Of a stretch of DNA of 48,538 nucleotides, positions 17,723-26,061 are shown piece by piece; within the stretch, counting starts at the first letter, position 1, and every line of letters starts with the position of its first letter. The notes under the pieces were generated by a model. It had not been told where the DNA came from. It saw nothing but the letters and a program-made list of their open reading frames with translations, and searched no databases. This stretch comes from Candidatus Rokuibacteriota bacterium (lineage in GTDB: Bacteria; Methylomirabilota; Methylomirabilia; Rokubacteriales; CSP1-6), in the NCBI GenBank assembly GCA_016866775.1, contig VGLJ01000036.1, positions 1-48,538 of the forward strand, read 5' to 3'. A program made the position numbers and the translations under genes.

Positions 17723-18778
17723 CTACGCGCTCACCTTGAATCCAACCAGCGGCGCGATGATCTCGTTGAAGAGCTTCGCCGCCTCCGCACCGCCCGCGCG
17801 CTTCACCCACTCGGGCACGACCTTCTTCTGCAGCACGTCCTTGATCGCCGCCTTGATCTCCGCCGAGAACGGCAGGTGCTCCATGCCCTTCTCGACGCTC
17901 TTGTCGATGCCTTCCTGGTTCCAGGCTTCGATGGCCGTGAACGCCTTGGCCTCGACGATCCGCTCCGCCTCTTCCTTGAGGATCTTCTGGATGTCGGGCG
18001 GCAGCCGGTTCCACGAGCCCTTGTTGATCGAGAGCGCCACGTGCGGGCGCATCGAGATCGGGCCGACGAGGAACTTCGTCACCTCGTACCACCGCAAGCC
18101 GAACCCGGGCTTCGTGCCGGTGATGCCGGCGTCGAGGGTGCCGCGCTCGAGCGCGGTGTACGCCTCGGCGAACGCGATCGTGAGCGGCTGGCCCCCGAGG
18201 CCCGCCACGAGCGAGCCGAGCGCCACGCTGTGGACGCGCACCTTCAGGCCCTTGAAGTCGTCGAGCTTGCGCAGCGGCTTCTTGCTGAAGAACGCCTGGT
18301 CGGGGTCGCGGGCCATCCCGAGCAGGACGGCGTTCACCTTCTGGTCGAGGACCTTCGCCTCGTGCGGCTTCCACGCCTGCACGGCCTTCTTCGCCGTCGC
18401 GCCGTCCGGGAAGATGCCGGGCAGCTCGAGGATCTCGACGATCGGCAGCTCGCCCGCGACGTAGCCGCCGTAGACCTCGGCCACGTCGACGATCCCTGTC
18501 CGCAGCACGCGCAGGGTCTCGCCGCCGCCGAAGCCGAGCTCGGGCAGCGAGGTGAGCTCGAACTGCACCCGGCCGTTCGTCTTCTTCTCGACCTCCTTCG
18601 CCCGCTCCTCGAAGAGCTTCCAGGGATCGAGCGTGCGGTTGATCCCCATCAGCTTGAGCTTGCACTCCGCCTTCGGCGCCTGGGCGGTGACGGGCGACGC
18701 CTGCCAGACGACGCCGACGGCGAGGCACAGGATGAGAACCGCGACAACGGTGCCGATCCTCCGGAGCGACGTACGCAT
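17723..18778 (-). CDS. dctP: TRAP transporter solute-binding protein (DctP family)
   Basis: A 351-residue periplasmic binding protein. A Sec signal peptide is at the N-terminus (RIGTVVAVLILCLAVGVVW, cleavage near VTAQA). The mature protein starts with KLMGINRTLDPWKLFEERAKEVEKKTNGRV and has the DctP signature around DFKGLKVRVHSVALGSLVAGLGGQP; the Arg in this block normally contacts a carboxylate of the ligand. CAGGAGG lies just upstream of the ATG. It is the first gene of dctPQM and is divergent from iclR, with a palindromic operator in between. The ligand is probably a carboxylate but is not identified. Confidence 0.92.
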   Translation of the reverse strand: MRTSLRRIGTVVAVLILCLAVGVVWQASPVTAQAPKAECKLKLMGINRTLDPWKLFEERAKEVEKKTNGRVQFELTSLPELGFGGGETLRVLRTGIVDVAEVYGGYVAGELPIVEILELPGIFPDGATAKKAVQAWKPHEAKVLDQKVNAVLLGMARDPDQAFFSKKPLRKLDDFKGLKVRVHSVALGSLVAGLGGQPLTIAFAEAYTALERGTLDAGITGTKPGFGLRWYEVTKFLVGPISMRPHVALSINKGSWNRLPPDIQKILKEEAERIVEAKAFTAIEAWNQEGIDKSVEKGMEHLPFSAEIKAAIKDVLQKKVVPEWVKRAGGAEAAKLFNEIIAPLVGFKVSA

Positions 18779-18852
18779 GGGCGCCTCCTGGAGCGCGAAA
18801 GTGGCAGGACGCTACGCAGGCGCGGCGGTCGGAACAAGCGTATAGTGCGGGG

Positions 18853-18883
18853 ACCGAATACCGAACGCGATTCGGGATTCGGT
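18853..18883. promoter_or_regulatory. Nested palindromic operator, probable IclR-family binding site
   Basis: The 31-base site has the form ACCGAAT-n-CCGAA-nnnnn-TTCGG-n-ATTCGGT, a perfect outer 7-bp and inner 5-bp inverted repeat with single-base spacers. Each arm also contains two CCGAA units in tandem. It lies 12 bases before the iclR GTG and 75 bases from the dctP start. A TATAGT at 18841-18846, directly upstream, could be the -10 for iclR, so bound protein would block initiation there. No convincing -35 is visible. Confidence 0.7.
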
Positions 18884-18894
18884 GAGGATGCCTC

Positions 18895-19716
18895 GTGAAG
18901 GGTGGCTCCCGTCTCGGGAAGGCGAACGGATTCGTGCACGGCGCGCGGCATCGCGCGACCGATCGCGTCATCGACATTCTCGAGCTCACCGCCGCGAGCC
19001 GCGACGGCATCCCGCTCAAGGATCTGAGCCTGCGCGTGGAGACGCCGAAGAGCAGCCTGCTCCCGCTGCTCCGGACCCTGTCGGCGCGCGGCTATCTCGA
19101 GCAGGATCGCCGCGGCGCGTACCGTCTGGGCCCCCGCGCGCTCGAGCTCGCCGTCCGCTCGCCCGGCCGCCGCGATCTCGTCGAGATCGCGCGTCCGGCG
19201 CTGGACGCGCTGGCGCACCGCACGGGCGAGTCGGCGTTCCTCACCACGCTCGCGGTGGATGCCGCGGCCGTCGTCTTCATCGACGTCGTCGAGAGCGAGC
19301 AGCTCATGCGCTACACCGTGAACGTCGGCCAGCGCAGCCCGCTCCACGCCACGGCGAACGGCAAGGCGATCCTCGCGGCCCTGCCCGTCGCCGAGCGGGA
19401 CGACTTCCTGAAGACGCTCGCGCTGAAGCGCTACACGGACCGCACGCTCACCACCCTGCCGGCCTTGCGCGCCGCGCTCGACGAGGTGCGCGCGACGGGC
19501 GTCGCCGTGAGCATCGACGAGATCGTGCGCGGGGCCTCCGGCGTCGCCGCGCCGGTCTTCGACCGCGACGGCCATGTCGCCGGCGCGTGCGCGGTCGGCG
19601 GCCCGACCGAGCGGATCAGGCCCCGGCTGCGGCCGCTCGCCGCCGACGTCAAGGCCACCGCCCGCGCCATCTCGACGCTGCTCGCCTCCGACATCGCGGC
19701 CGCCGAGCGGAGGTAA
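18895..19716 (+). CDS. IclR-family transcriptional regulator
   Basis: A 273-residue regulator with an N-terminal winged helix-turn-helix (RATDRVIDILELTAASRDG, LKDLSLRVETPKSSLLPLLRTLSARGYLEQD, YRLGPRALEL) and a C-terminal IclR effector domain (VGQRSPLHATANGKAILAALP, YTDRTLTTLPALRAALDEVRATG, SGVAAPVFDRDG). IclR proteins bind a small-molecule effector, often an acid from the pathway they control. The GTG start follows GGTGAGG. The gene is divergent from dctP and three bases upstream of the catabolic operon, with the palindromic operator in front of it. It probably controls itself, the downstream genes and the TRAP genes. Confidence 0.92.
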   Translation: MKGGSRLGKANGFVHGARHRATDRVIDILELTAASRDGIPLKDLSLRVETPKSSLLPLLRTLSARGYLEQDRRGAYRLGPRALELAVRSPGRRDLVEIARPALDALAHRTGESAFLTTLAVDAAAVVFIDVVESEQLMRYTVNVGQRSPLHATANGKAILAALPVAERDDFLKTLALKRYTDRTLTTLPALRAALDEVRATGVAVSIDEIVRGASGVAAPVFDRDGHVAGACAVGGPTERIRPRLRPLAADVKATARAISTLLASDIAAAERR

Positions 19717-19719
19717 CCG

Positions 19720-21399
19720 ATGCTCGACCTCGTGATCGAAGACGCGCGCATCATCGACGGCACGGGCGGACCCTCGCGGCACGGCAGCATCGGCGTGAAG
19801 GACGGCCGGATCGTCGACGCCGGCGGCGCGTCCGGCCTTGTCGCGAAGGAGCGGATCGATGCCGGCGGTCGCGTGGTCGCGCCCGGCTTCATCGACCCCC
19901 ACACGCACTACGACGCGCAGGTCGCCTGGGACCCGCTCGTCACGTGCTCGTCGTGGCACGGCGTCACCACGGTCGTCACCGGCAACTGCGGCGTCGGCGT
20001 CGCGCCGTGCCGCCCCGAGCACCGCGAAGTCCTCATGGGCGATCTCGTCAACGTCGAGGCGATTCCGCTCGACGTGATGCGCCGGGGCATCGCGTGGACG
20101 TGGGAGTCGTTCCCGCAGTGGATGGACGCGCTCGGCCGCGCGCGTCTGGGGATCAACGTCGCCCCGCTCGTGCCGCTCACGCCGCTGCGCCATCACGTGC
20201 TGGGCGACGCGTCGTTCGAGCGCGCGGCCACGGCCGACGAGACGGCCGCGATGGCGCGCCTGCTCGACGACGCCGTGCGCGCGGGCGCCTTCGGCTTCTC
20301 GACCACGATCCTGTCGAACCACGTCGGCGACCAGGGACGTCCGCTCGCCTGCCGCAAGGCGAGCACGGACGAGCTGCGCGCGCTCGCGGGTGTGCTGCGG
20401 CGCCACGGCCGCGGCGCGATCGAGATCGCGCTGACCGCGCTCTCGGATCGCGTGTCCGACGAGGAGCTCGCGACGCTCTCGCTCCTCGTCGAAGAAAGCC
20501 GCCGGCCCGTCACGTTCCTCGCGGTGTTCGCGCGGCCCGGACGCCCGCCGGGCAGTCACGAGCAAGGCATCGAGCGCGTGCTCCCGCTCCTCGGCCGCGA
20601 CCGTGCGGTGCCGCAGGTCTCGTGCCGGCCGCTGCGCGTGCAGTTCACGCTGAAGAACCCGTTCATCTTCGCCGGCATGACGCCGTGGGCGCAGGCGTTC
20701 AATCGCTCCGTCAGCGAGCAAGCGGCGCTCTATCGGAGCGACGCGTTCCGGACCGCATGGAAGGCCGAGCTCGCGCGGCGGCGTGCGCGCCTCTGGCCGC
20801 GCGTGACGATCCGCGACGCGGCGACACCGGCCGTCGCCGCGCTCGCCGGCCAGTCGATCACGGACATCGCCGCGGCGCGGAACGTCGAGCCGCCCGACGC
20901 GTTCCTCGATCTGGCGCTCGAGGACGAGCTCGAGACGCTCTTCGACTTCCCGGTGTTCAACCAGGATCCCGAGGCGGTGCGGCCGCTCGTCACCGACCCG
21001 CGGTTCCTGATCGGGCTCTCGGACGGCGGCGCGCACGTCGACCAGCTCTGCGACGCGGGCTACGCGACCTATCTCCTCGGGAAGTGGGTCCGCCAGTGGG
21101 AGGCGCTGACGCTCGAGCGCGCGGTGCACCGCCTGACGGGTGAGGTCGCCGACTTCTTCGGGATTCCCGGCCGTGGCCGCATCGCCGCCGGCGCCGCGGC
21201 CGACCTCGTCGTCTTCGATCCCGCGACCGTGGACGACTGTCCGCCGGAATACGTGCACGACCTGCCGAACGGCGCCAAGCGCCTCGTCGCCCGCGCGCGG
21301 GGGATCGACGCGACGATCGTCGCCGGGCAGGTGGTCTATCGCGACGGCACGGAGACGGGCGCCCGGCCGGGCATCGTGCTGCGTGGAGGACACGAGTGA
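19720..21399 (+). CDS. D-aminoacylase / N-acyl-D-amino-acid deacylase family amidohydrolase
   Basis: A 559-residue amidohydrolase-superfamily enzyme. The N-terminal beta-sandwich start (LDLVIEDARIIDGTGGPSRHGSIGVKDGRIVDAGG) and metal-binding PGFIDPHTHYDAQ (His61, His63) are followed by TTVVTGNCGVGVAPC, where the Cys matches the position used for metal binding in D-aminoacylases. The late segment LSDGGAHVDQLCDAGYAT holds the catalytic Asp. Members release acyl groups from N-acyl-D-amino acids, but many close relatives are uncharacterised. It is the first gene after iclR, and its stop overlaps the GTG of the next gene. Confidence 0.85.
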   Translation: MLDLVIEDARIIDGTGGPSRHGSIGVKDGRIVDAGGASGLVAKERIDAGGRVVAPGFIDPHTHYDAQVAWDPLVTCSSWHGVTTVVTGNCGVGVAPCRPEHREVLMGDLVNVEAIPLDVMRRGIAWTWESFPQWMDALGRARLGINVAPLVPLTPLRHHVLGDASFERAATADETAAMARLLDDAVRAGAFGFSTTILSNHVGDQGRPLACRKASTDELRALAGVLRRHGRGAIEIALTALSDRVSDEELATLSLLVEESRRPVTFLAVFARPGRPPGSHEQGIERVLPLLGRDRAVPQVSCRPLRVQFTLKNPFIFAGMTPWAQAFNRSVSEQAALYRSDAFRTAWKAELARRRARLWPRVTIRDAATPAVAALAGQSITDIAAARNVEPPDAFLDLALEDELETLFDFPVFNQDPEAVRPLVTDPRFLIGLSDGGAHVDQLCDAGYATYLLGKWVRQWEALTLERAVHRLTGEVADFFGIPGRGRIAAGAAADLVVFDPATVDDCPPEYVHDLPNGAKRLVARARGIDATIVAGQVVYRDGTETGARPGIVLRGGHE

Positions 21400-22493
21400 C
21401 GAAACCGATCATCTCCGCCGATTCGCACATCACCGAGCCGCCCGACTGCTACACGGCGCGGATCGACCGGAAGTTCCTCGATCGCGCGCCGCGCGTGGCG
21501 CACGACGCGCAGCGCGGCGACCTCTTCGTCATCGACGGTCTCGCGAAGACCATCCCCATGGGGCTCATCGCGGGCGCGGGGAAGCGGGCCGAGGAGCTCA
21601 CGATGTACGGCGCGCGGTTCGAGGATCTCCACCGGGGCGGCTGGGATCCCGAGGCGCGGCTCGCCGACCAGGATCGCGACGGCGTGGCGGCGGAGATCCT
21701 CTATCCCACCGTCGGGATGCTGATGTGCAACCATCCCGACTTCGAGTACAAGCACGCGTGCTTCGAGGCCTACAACGGGTGGATCGCGGAGTACGCCTCG
21801 GCGCATCCGGCGCGGCTCCTCGGAATCGGGCAGACGGCGATGCGCTCGGTCGACGACGGCATCCGTGACCTGCGCCGCATCAAGGAGCTCGGTCTGCGCG
21901 GCGTGATGATGCCGGGCAACCCCGCCGTCGCCGACTACGACGATCCGATGTACGACCCGGTGTGGGAAGCCGCGGTCGAGCTCGGGCTGCCGCTGTCGTT
22001 CCACATCCTCACGAGCACGAACGACTCGCTCAAGGCGCGCGGCCCGAAGCTGAACGCGTTCATGTCGATCATCCGCGGCTGCCAGGACATCATCGGGCTC
22101 TTCGTCTTCGGCGGCGTGTTCGAGCGCCACCCGAAGCTGAAGCTCGTGTGCGTCGAAGCGGACGCGGGCTGGGCGCCGCACTTCATGTACCGCATGGATC
22201 ACGCGTACGATCGTCATCGCTACTGGCTGACCGGGAGCCGGCTCACGCGCCAGCCGAGCGACTACTTCCGGGAGCACGTCTACATGACGTTCCAGGACGA
22301 CTGGACGGCGTTCCAGGTGAAGGACCTCTGCAACGTCCGCCGCCTGATGTGGGCGAACGACTTCCCGCACAGTGATTCCACGTGGCCCGATTCCCAGGCT
22401 CTCCTGGCCAACCATGCGTCGCATCTGACGGAGGACGAGCGCGACCTGATCCTCCACGACAACGTCGCCAACCTCTACGGACTGGAGATCTAG
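21396..22493 (+). CDS. Amidohydrolase-2 family metal-dependent hydrolase
   Basis: A 365-residue TIM-barrel protein of the amidohydrolase_2 (ACMSD-like) family. The N-terminal ISADSHITEPPDCY has Asp-x-His in the metal position, and the C-terminal WANDFPHSDSTWPDS contains the conserved active-site Asp. Members perform hydrolysis, hydration or non-oxidative decarboxylation, so the reaction is not fixed by sequence. GTG at 21396 overlaps the preceding stop by four bases, and the next gene begins at the base after its stop. A second member of the same family ends the operon (28847-30043). Confidence 0.85.
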   Translation: MTKPIISADSHITEPPDCYTARIDRKFLDRAPRVAHDAQRGDLFVIDGLAKTIPMGLIAGAGKRAEELTMYGARFEDLHRGGWDPEARLADQDRDGVAAEILYPTVGMLMCNHPDFEYKHACFEAYNGWIAEYASAHPARLLGIGQTAMRSVDDGIRDLRRIKELGLRGVMMPGNPAVADYDDPMYDPVWEAAVELGLPLSFHILTSTNDSLKARGPKLNAFMSIIRGCQDIIGLFVFGGVFERHPKLKLVCVEADAGWAPHFMYRMDHAYDRHRYWLTGSRLTRQPSDYFREHVYMTFQDDWTAFQVKDLCNVRRLMWANDFPHSDSTWPDSQALLANHASHLTEDERDLILHDNVANLYGLEI

Positions 22494-23741
22494 ATGAAGA
22501 TCAGCGCGTTCCACCTGATGCCGCATCGCGAGCTCCCGGACGACTTCGAGCAGCGCTACCCGTCCGTGTGGGTCACGCCGCCGTGGCACGAGCTCGCGGA
22601 CGCGGACCGCGTCGGGCAGTACTACAACTGGACGCTGGACGAGCTCCTGTATGCGGCGCGTCTCGGGTTCGACGGCGTCTGCACCAACGAGCACCACCAG
22701 AACGCGTACGGGTTCATGCCGAGCCCGAACCTGATGGGCAGCGTGCTCGCGCGCGGCACGCAGGGCTCGAACGTGGCGATCGTGCAGATGGGCGCCACCC
22801 TCCCGACGTCGAACCCGCCGATCCGCGTCGCGGAAGAGTACGCGATGCTCGACTGCATCAGCGGCGGCCGGCTCGTCGCCGGGCTGCCGCTCGGCAGCCC
22901 GATGGACGTGAACTACTGCTACGGCATCACGCCCATGGAGCACCGCGAGCGGTATCGCGAAGCGGTCGCGCTCACGAAGAAGGCGTGGACGTCGCGCGAG
23001 CTCTTCGCGTGGAACGGGCGCTACTTCCAGCTCGCGAACGTGAATCTCTGGCCGCGACCGATCCAGCAGCCGCATCCGCCGATCTGGATCCCGGGCTCGG
23101 GGAGCATCAGCACGTTCGACTTCGCCGTCGACAACGAGGCCTGCTACTGCTTCCTCAGCTACTCGGGCGCGAAGGCCGCGCGCTCGATGATGCAGCGGTA
23201 CTGGGACGTCGTCACGAAGAAGGGACGCGAGGCGAATCCGTATCGCGCGGGCTTCCTCCAGCTCGTCGTCGTGGGCGAGACCGACGCCGACGCGGAGAAG
23301 AAGTACGCGCGGCACGTCGAGTACTTCTATCACAAGTGCCTGCACTGGCCCGTGGCGTACGGCTCGCCTCCGGGCAACCAGGACTACCGCAGCCTCGAAG
23401 CGGCGGTGGCCAATCCCGTGCGGCGCGTCGAAGACACGAAGCAGCTGCGCTACCGCGACTTCGTCGAGAAGGGCTACGTCATCGGCGGCAGCCCGGCGAC
23501 GGTGCGCGACCGCTTGAAGCAGGAGGTCGTGAAGGACCTGCGCGTCGGCAACCTCATGGTCCTCCTCCAGATCGGCTCGATGCCGCACGAGCTCGCGCTC
23601 GAGAACATCGACCTGTTCGCGCGCACGGTGCTCCCGGAGCTGCGCGGGCACTGGGACGACGAGGGATGGGTCAACGACTGGTGGCCGGCGACGCTGCGCG
23701 CGAAGGCGGCCCCGGCGGCGCTCGTGGCGGGTGGCGCATGA
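22494..23741 (+). CDS. LLM-class flavin-dependent oxidoreductase
   Basis: A 415-residue bacterial luciferase-like TIM barrel, a family of FMN-using monooxygenases and dehydrogenases. Typical features are ARLGFDGVCTNEHHQNAYGFMPSPNL near 55-80, VRVAEEYAMLDCISGGRLVAGLPLG-like RVAEEYAMLDCISGGRLVAG, and YVIGGSPATVRDRLK near the end. It directly follows the amidohydrolase and overlaps the alpha/beta hydrolase start (ATGA at 23738-23741). The role in the pathway may be oxygenation of a ketone or alkane-like carbon, but this is inferred from the family only. A flavin reductase gene is not visible nearby. Confidence 0.9.
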   Translation: MKISAFHLMPHRELPDDFEQRYPSVWVTPPWHELADADRVGQYYNWTLDELLYAARLGFDGVCTNEHHQNAYGFMPSPNLMGSVLARGTQGSNVAIVQMGATLPTSNPPIRVAEEYAMLDCISGGRLVAGLPLGSPMDVNYCYGITPMEHRERYREAVALTKKAWTSRELFAWNGRYFQLANVNLWPRPIQQPHPPIWIPGSGSISTFDFAVDNEACYCFLSYSGAKAARSMMQRYWDVVTKKGREANPYRAGFLQLVVVGETDADAEKKYARHVEYFYHKCLHWPVAYGSPPGNQDYRSLEAAVANPVRRVEDTKQLRYRDFVEKGYVIGGSPATVRDRLKQEVVKDLRVGNLMVLLQIGSMPHELALENIDLFARTVLPELRGHWDDEGWVNDWWPATLRAKAAPAALVAGGA

Positions 23742-24520
23742 CGGCCGAGCGGACCATCGCCGTCTGGCAGGACCGCGTCCGCATGCGCGTGCTCTCGGAG
23801 GGGTCGGGTCCCGCGCTCCTGTTCTTCCACGGGCCGTGGGGGCTCGCGTGGGATCCGTTTCTCGCGGCACTCGCGCGCGACTTCACCGTCATCGCGCCCG
23901 AGCATCCCGGAACGACGCCGGGCGCGCCCGACGACATCTATCACGTCGAAAGTCTCTGGGACCTCGTCCTCTGCTACGACGAGCTGCTCGATGCGCTCGG
24001 GCGGGAGGACGCGGTGTTCGTCGGGCATTCGTTCGGCGCGATGGTGGCGGCCGAAGTCGCGGCGGCCGTGCCGCGGCGCGCGCGGCGCCTCGCGCTCATC
24101 GATCCGCTCGGGTTCTGGCGCGACAGCGATCCGATCACGAACTGGATGGCGATGGATCTGCCCGAGCAGCGGCGCCGGCTCTTCCGTGATCCCGATGGCG
24201 AGGCGGCACGCCGTCTGTTCGGCGAGGGCGAGGACGACGCCACGGCGCGCCTCCGGATCATGTGGGCGCTCGGCGCGGCCGGCAAGTTCCTCTGGCCGAT
24301 CCCCGACAAGGGGCTGAAGAAGCGCATCCACCGGATCAAGGCGCCGACGCTGCTCGTGTGGGGTAAGGACGATCAGATCGTGCCGCCGGTCTACGCGGAC
24401 GAGTTCGCGCGTCGTCTCTCCGGCGCGCGTCTCGAGGTCGTCTCCGGCGCCGGGCACGCGCCGCAGATGGAACAGCCCGACGCGGTGGCGCGTCTCGTGC
24501 GCGAGTTCGCGAAGGCGTGA
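23738..24520 (+). CDS. Alpha/beta-fold hydrolase
   Basis: A 260-residue alpha/beta hydrolase. The oxyanion-hole region LLFFHGPWGLAWDPF, nucleophile elbow VGHSFGAM (Ser), acid in LLVWGKDDQIVPP (Asp) and His in SGAGHAPQMEQPD form a complete catalytic triad. Such enzymes hydrolyse esters, lactones, enol-lactones or C-C bonds. The position after a Baeyer-Villiger-like or LLM oxygenase would suit ester or lactone hydrolysis; this is inference. Start ATG overlaps the stop of the LLM gene and its own stop overlaps the GTG of the acyl-CoA synthetase gene. Confidence 0.9.
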   Translation: MTAERTIAVWQDRVRMRVLSEGSGPALLFFHGPWGLAWDPFLAALARDFTVIAPEHPGTTPGAPDDIYHVESLWDLVLCYDELLDALGREDAVFVGHSFGAMVAAEVAAAVPRRARRLALIDPLGFWRDSDPITNWMAMDLPEQRRRLFRDPDGEAARRLFGEGEDDATARLRIMWALGAAGKFLWPIPDKGLKKRIHRIKAPTLLVWGKDDQIVPPVYADEFARRLSGARLEVVSGAGHAPQMEQPDAVARLVREFAKA

Positions 24521-26061
24521 AGCTCACGGAGTATGCGACGTACGCGGACGCCCACCGCGAGGCGTCGTCCGCGGCGCTGTGGGCGCTGTTCGACGGTGAC
24601 CGCGCGTCGCTGAACATCGCCCACGAGTGCGTGGACCGCCATGCGGCGCCCGGGCGCGTCGCCGTGCGCATCGCGCGCGCCGACGGCGCCGACGAGACGA
24701 TCACCTTCGCGGAGCTGGCGGCGTGGTCGGCGCGGTTCGCGCACTGGCTCGAGGCGCGCGGCGTCGGGCGCGGCGAGCGGGTCGCGATCATGCTCGAGCC
24801 GTCGCTTCCCTTCTACGCGGCGCTCTTCGGAGCGATCAAGCGCGGAGCGATCGCCGTGCCGCTGTTCACGCTCTTCGGCCCGGACGGCGTGCGCCTGCGC
24901 ATCGACGATTGCACGCCGCGTCTGTTGCTGACCACGCGCGAGAAGGCGTCCGTGGCGACGGGAACGGGCATCGACGTCCTCGTCGCGGACGACGCGTTCA
25001 TGGCCGCGCTCGCGCGGTTCCCAGGCGAGTACGCCTGGCGCAGCGTGCCCGACGACCTCGCGGTGTTCCAGTACACGTCGGGCACCACGCGCGAGCTGCC
25101 CGAAGCGGTGCGCCACTCGCATCGCGCGATCGTGGTGCTGATGATCGCGGCGCTGTACGGCACGGGGATTCGGCCCGGCGACCGGTTCTTCTGCCCGTCC
25201 TCGCCGGCCTGGGGCCACGGGCTCTGGCACGGCACGCTGGCGCCGCTCGCGCTCGGCGTGACGACGGGCACGATGGCGGGGAAGTTCGATCCCGTGCGGA
25301 TGCTCCGCGCGCTGGAGGACTACGGGATCACCACGCTCTCCGCCGCCGCCACGCACTTCAGGATGATCAAGTCGTCCGGGGCGGCGTCGCAGCATGGCTA
25401 CGCGATCCGGAAGCTGTCGTTCACCGGCGAGCCCATGGACGGAGCGACGCGCGACTTCGTCGAGCGGACGTTCGGCGTGCCGGTCTGCAGCATGTACGGC
25501 ACGACGGAAGTCGGCGTGGTGCTCGCCGACTATCCCGGCGCTCCCGATTACGTCGTGAAGCCCGGCGCGCTCGGCAAGCCGGTGCCCGGCGTGCGCGTCG
25601 AGGTCCACGCCGCCGACGGCCGCGGCTGCGAACCCGACGAGCTGGGCGAGATCGTGGTGTGGCGTCGCGACGCGTGGGTGCCGACGAAGGACCGGGGCCG
25701 GGTCGATCGCGACGGGTACTTCCACCACGCGGGACGCGCCGACGACGCGATCATCTCGGCGGGCTGGACGATGAGCGCGGTCGAGATCGAGGACGTGCTG
25801 CTCAAGCACCCCGACGTGCGCGAGGCGGCGGTGATCGGCGTCGCCGACGCGGTCCGCGGGCAGGTCGTGAAGGCCTTCGTCGTCAGCGGCCGCGACGGCG
25901 ACGAGGCGTTCGCGCGGGAGCTCCAGGACTTCACACGCGCGCGCCTGAGCCGGCACGAGTATCCGCGCCGCGTCGAGTTCGTCGCCGAGCTGCCGAAGAC
26001 GCCGGCCGGGAAGGTCAATCGCAAGACGCTGCGCGAGATGGAGGCCACGGGTGTCCGCTGA
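24517..26061 (+). CDS. AMP-forming acyl-CoA synthetase / ligase
   Basis: A 514-residue ANL-superfamily enzyme. The P-loop-like motif YTSGTTRELPEAVRHSH (about 187-203), the A5 motif MYGTTEVGVV, the hinge region around DRDGYFHHAGRADD and the C-terminal Lys in LPKTPAGKVNRKTLREME are all present. It activates a carboxylic acid to its CoA ester at the cost of ATP. The synthetase-like SGTTRELPEAV differs slightly from the SGTTGxPK of most members (the conserved Gly and Lys are replaced), which is common in acetoacetyl- and acetyl-CoA synthetase relatives. The next gene is annotated as overlapping it by 11 bases. Confidence 0.9.
   Translation: MKLTEYATYADAHREASSAALWALFDGDRASLNIAHECVDRHAAPGRVAVRIARADGADETITFAELAAWSARFAHWLEARGVGRGERVAIMLEPSLPFYAALFGAIKRGAIAVPLFTLFGPDGVRLRIDDCTPRLLLTTREKASVATGTGIDVLVADDAFMAALARFPGEYAWRSVPDDLAVFQYTSGTTRELPEAVRHSHRAIVVLMIAALYGTGIRPGDRFFCPSSPAWGHGLWHGTLAPLALGVTTGTMAGKFDPVRMLRALEDYGITTLSAAATHFRMIKSSGAASQHGYAIRKLSFTGEPMDGATRDFVERTFGVPVCSMYGTTEVGVVLADYPGAPDYVVKPGALGKPVPGVRVEVHAADGRGCEPDELGEIVVWRRDAWVPTKDRGRVDRDGYFHHAGRADDAIISAGWTMSAVEIEDVLLKHPDVREAAVIGVADAVRGQVVKAFVVSGRDGDEAFARELQDFTRARLSRHEYPRRVEFVAELPKTPAGKVNRKTLREMEATGVR

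Noticed and set aside
18649-21393. 914-residue open frame on the minus strand
   Set aside because: It is antisense to iclR and the D-aminoacylase gene, is Arg/Asp/Glu/His-rich in the manner of high-GC shadow frames, and has no domain.
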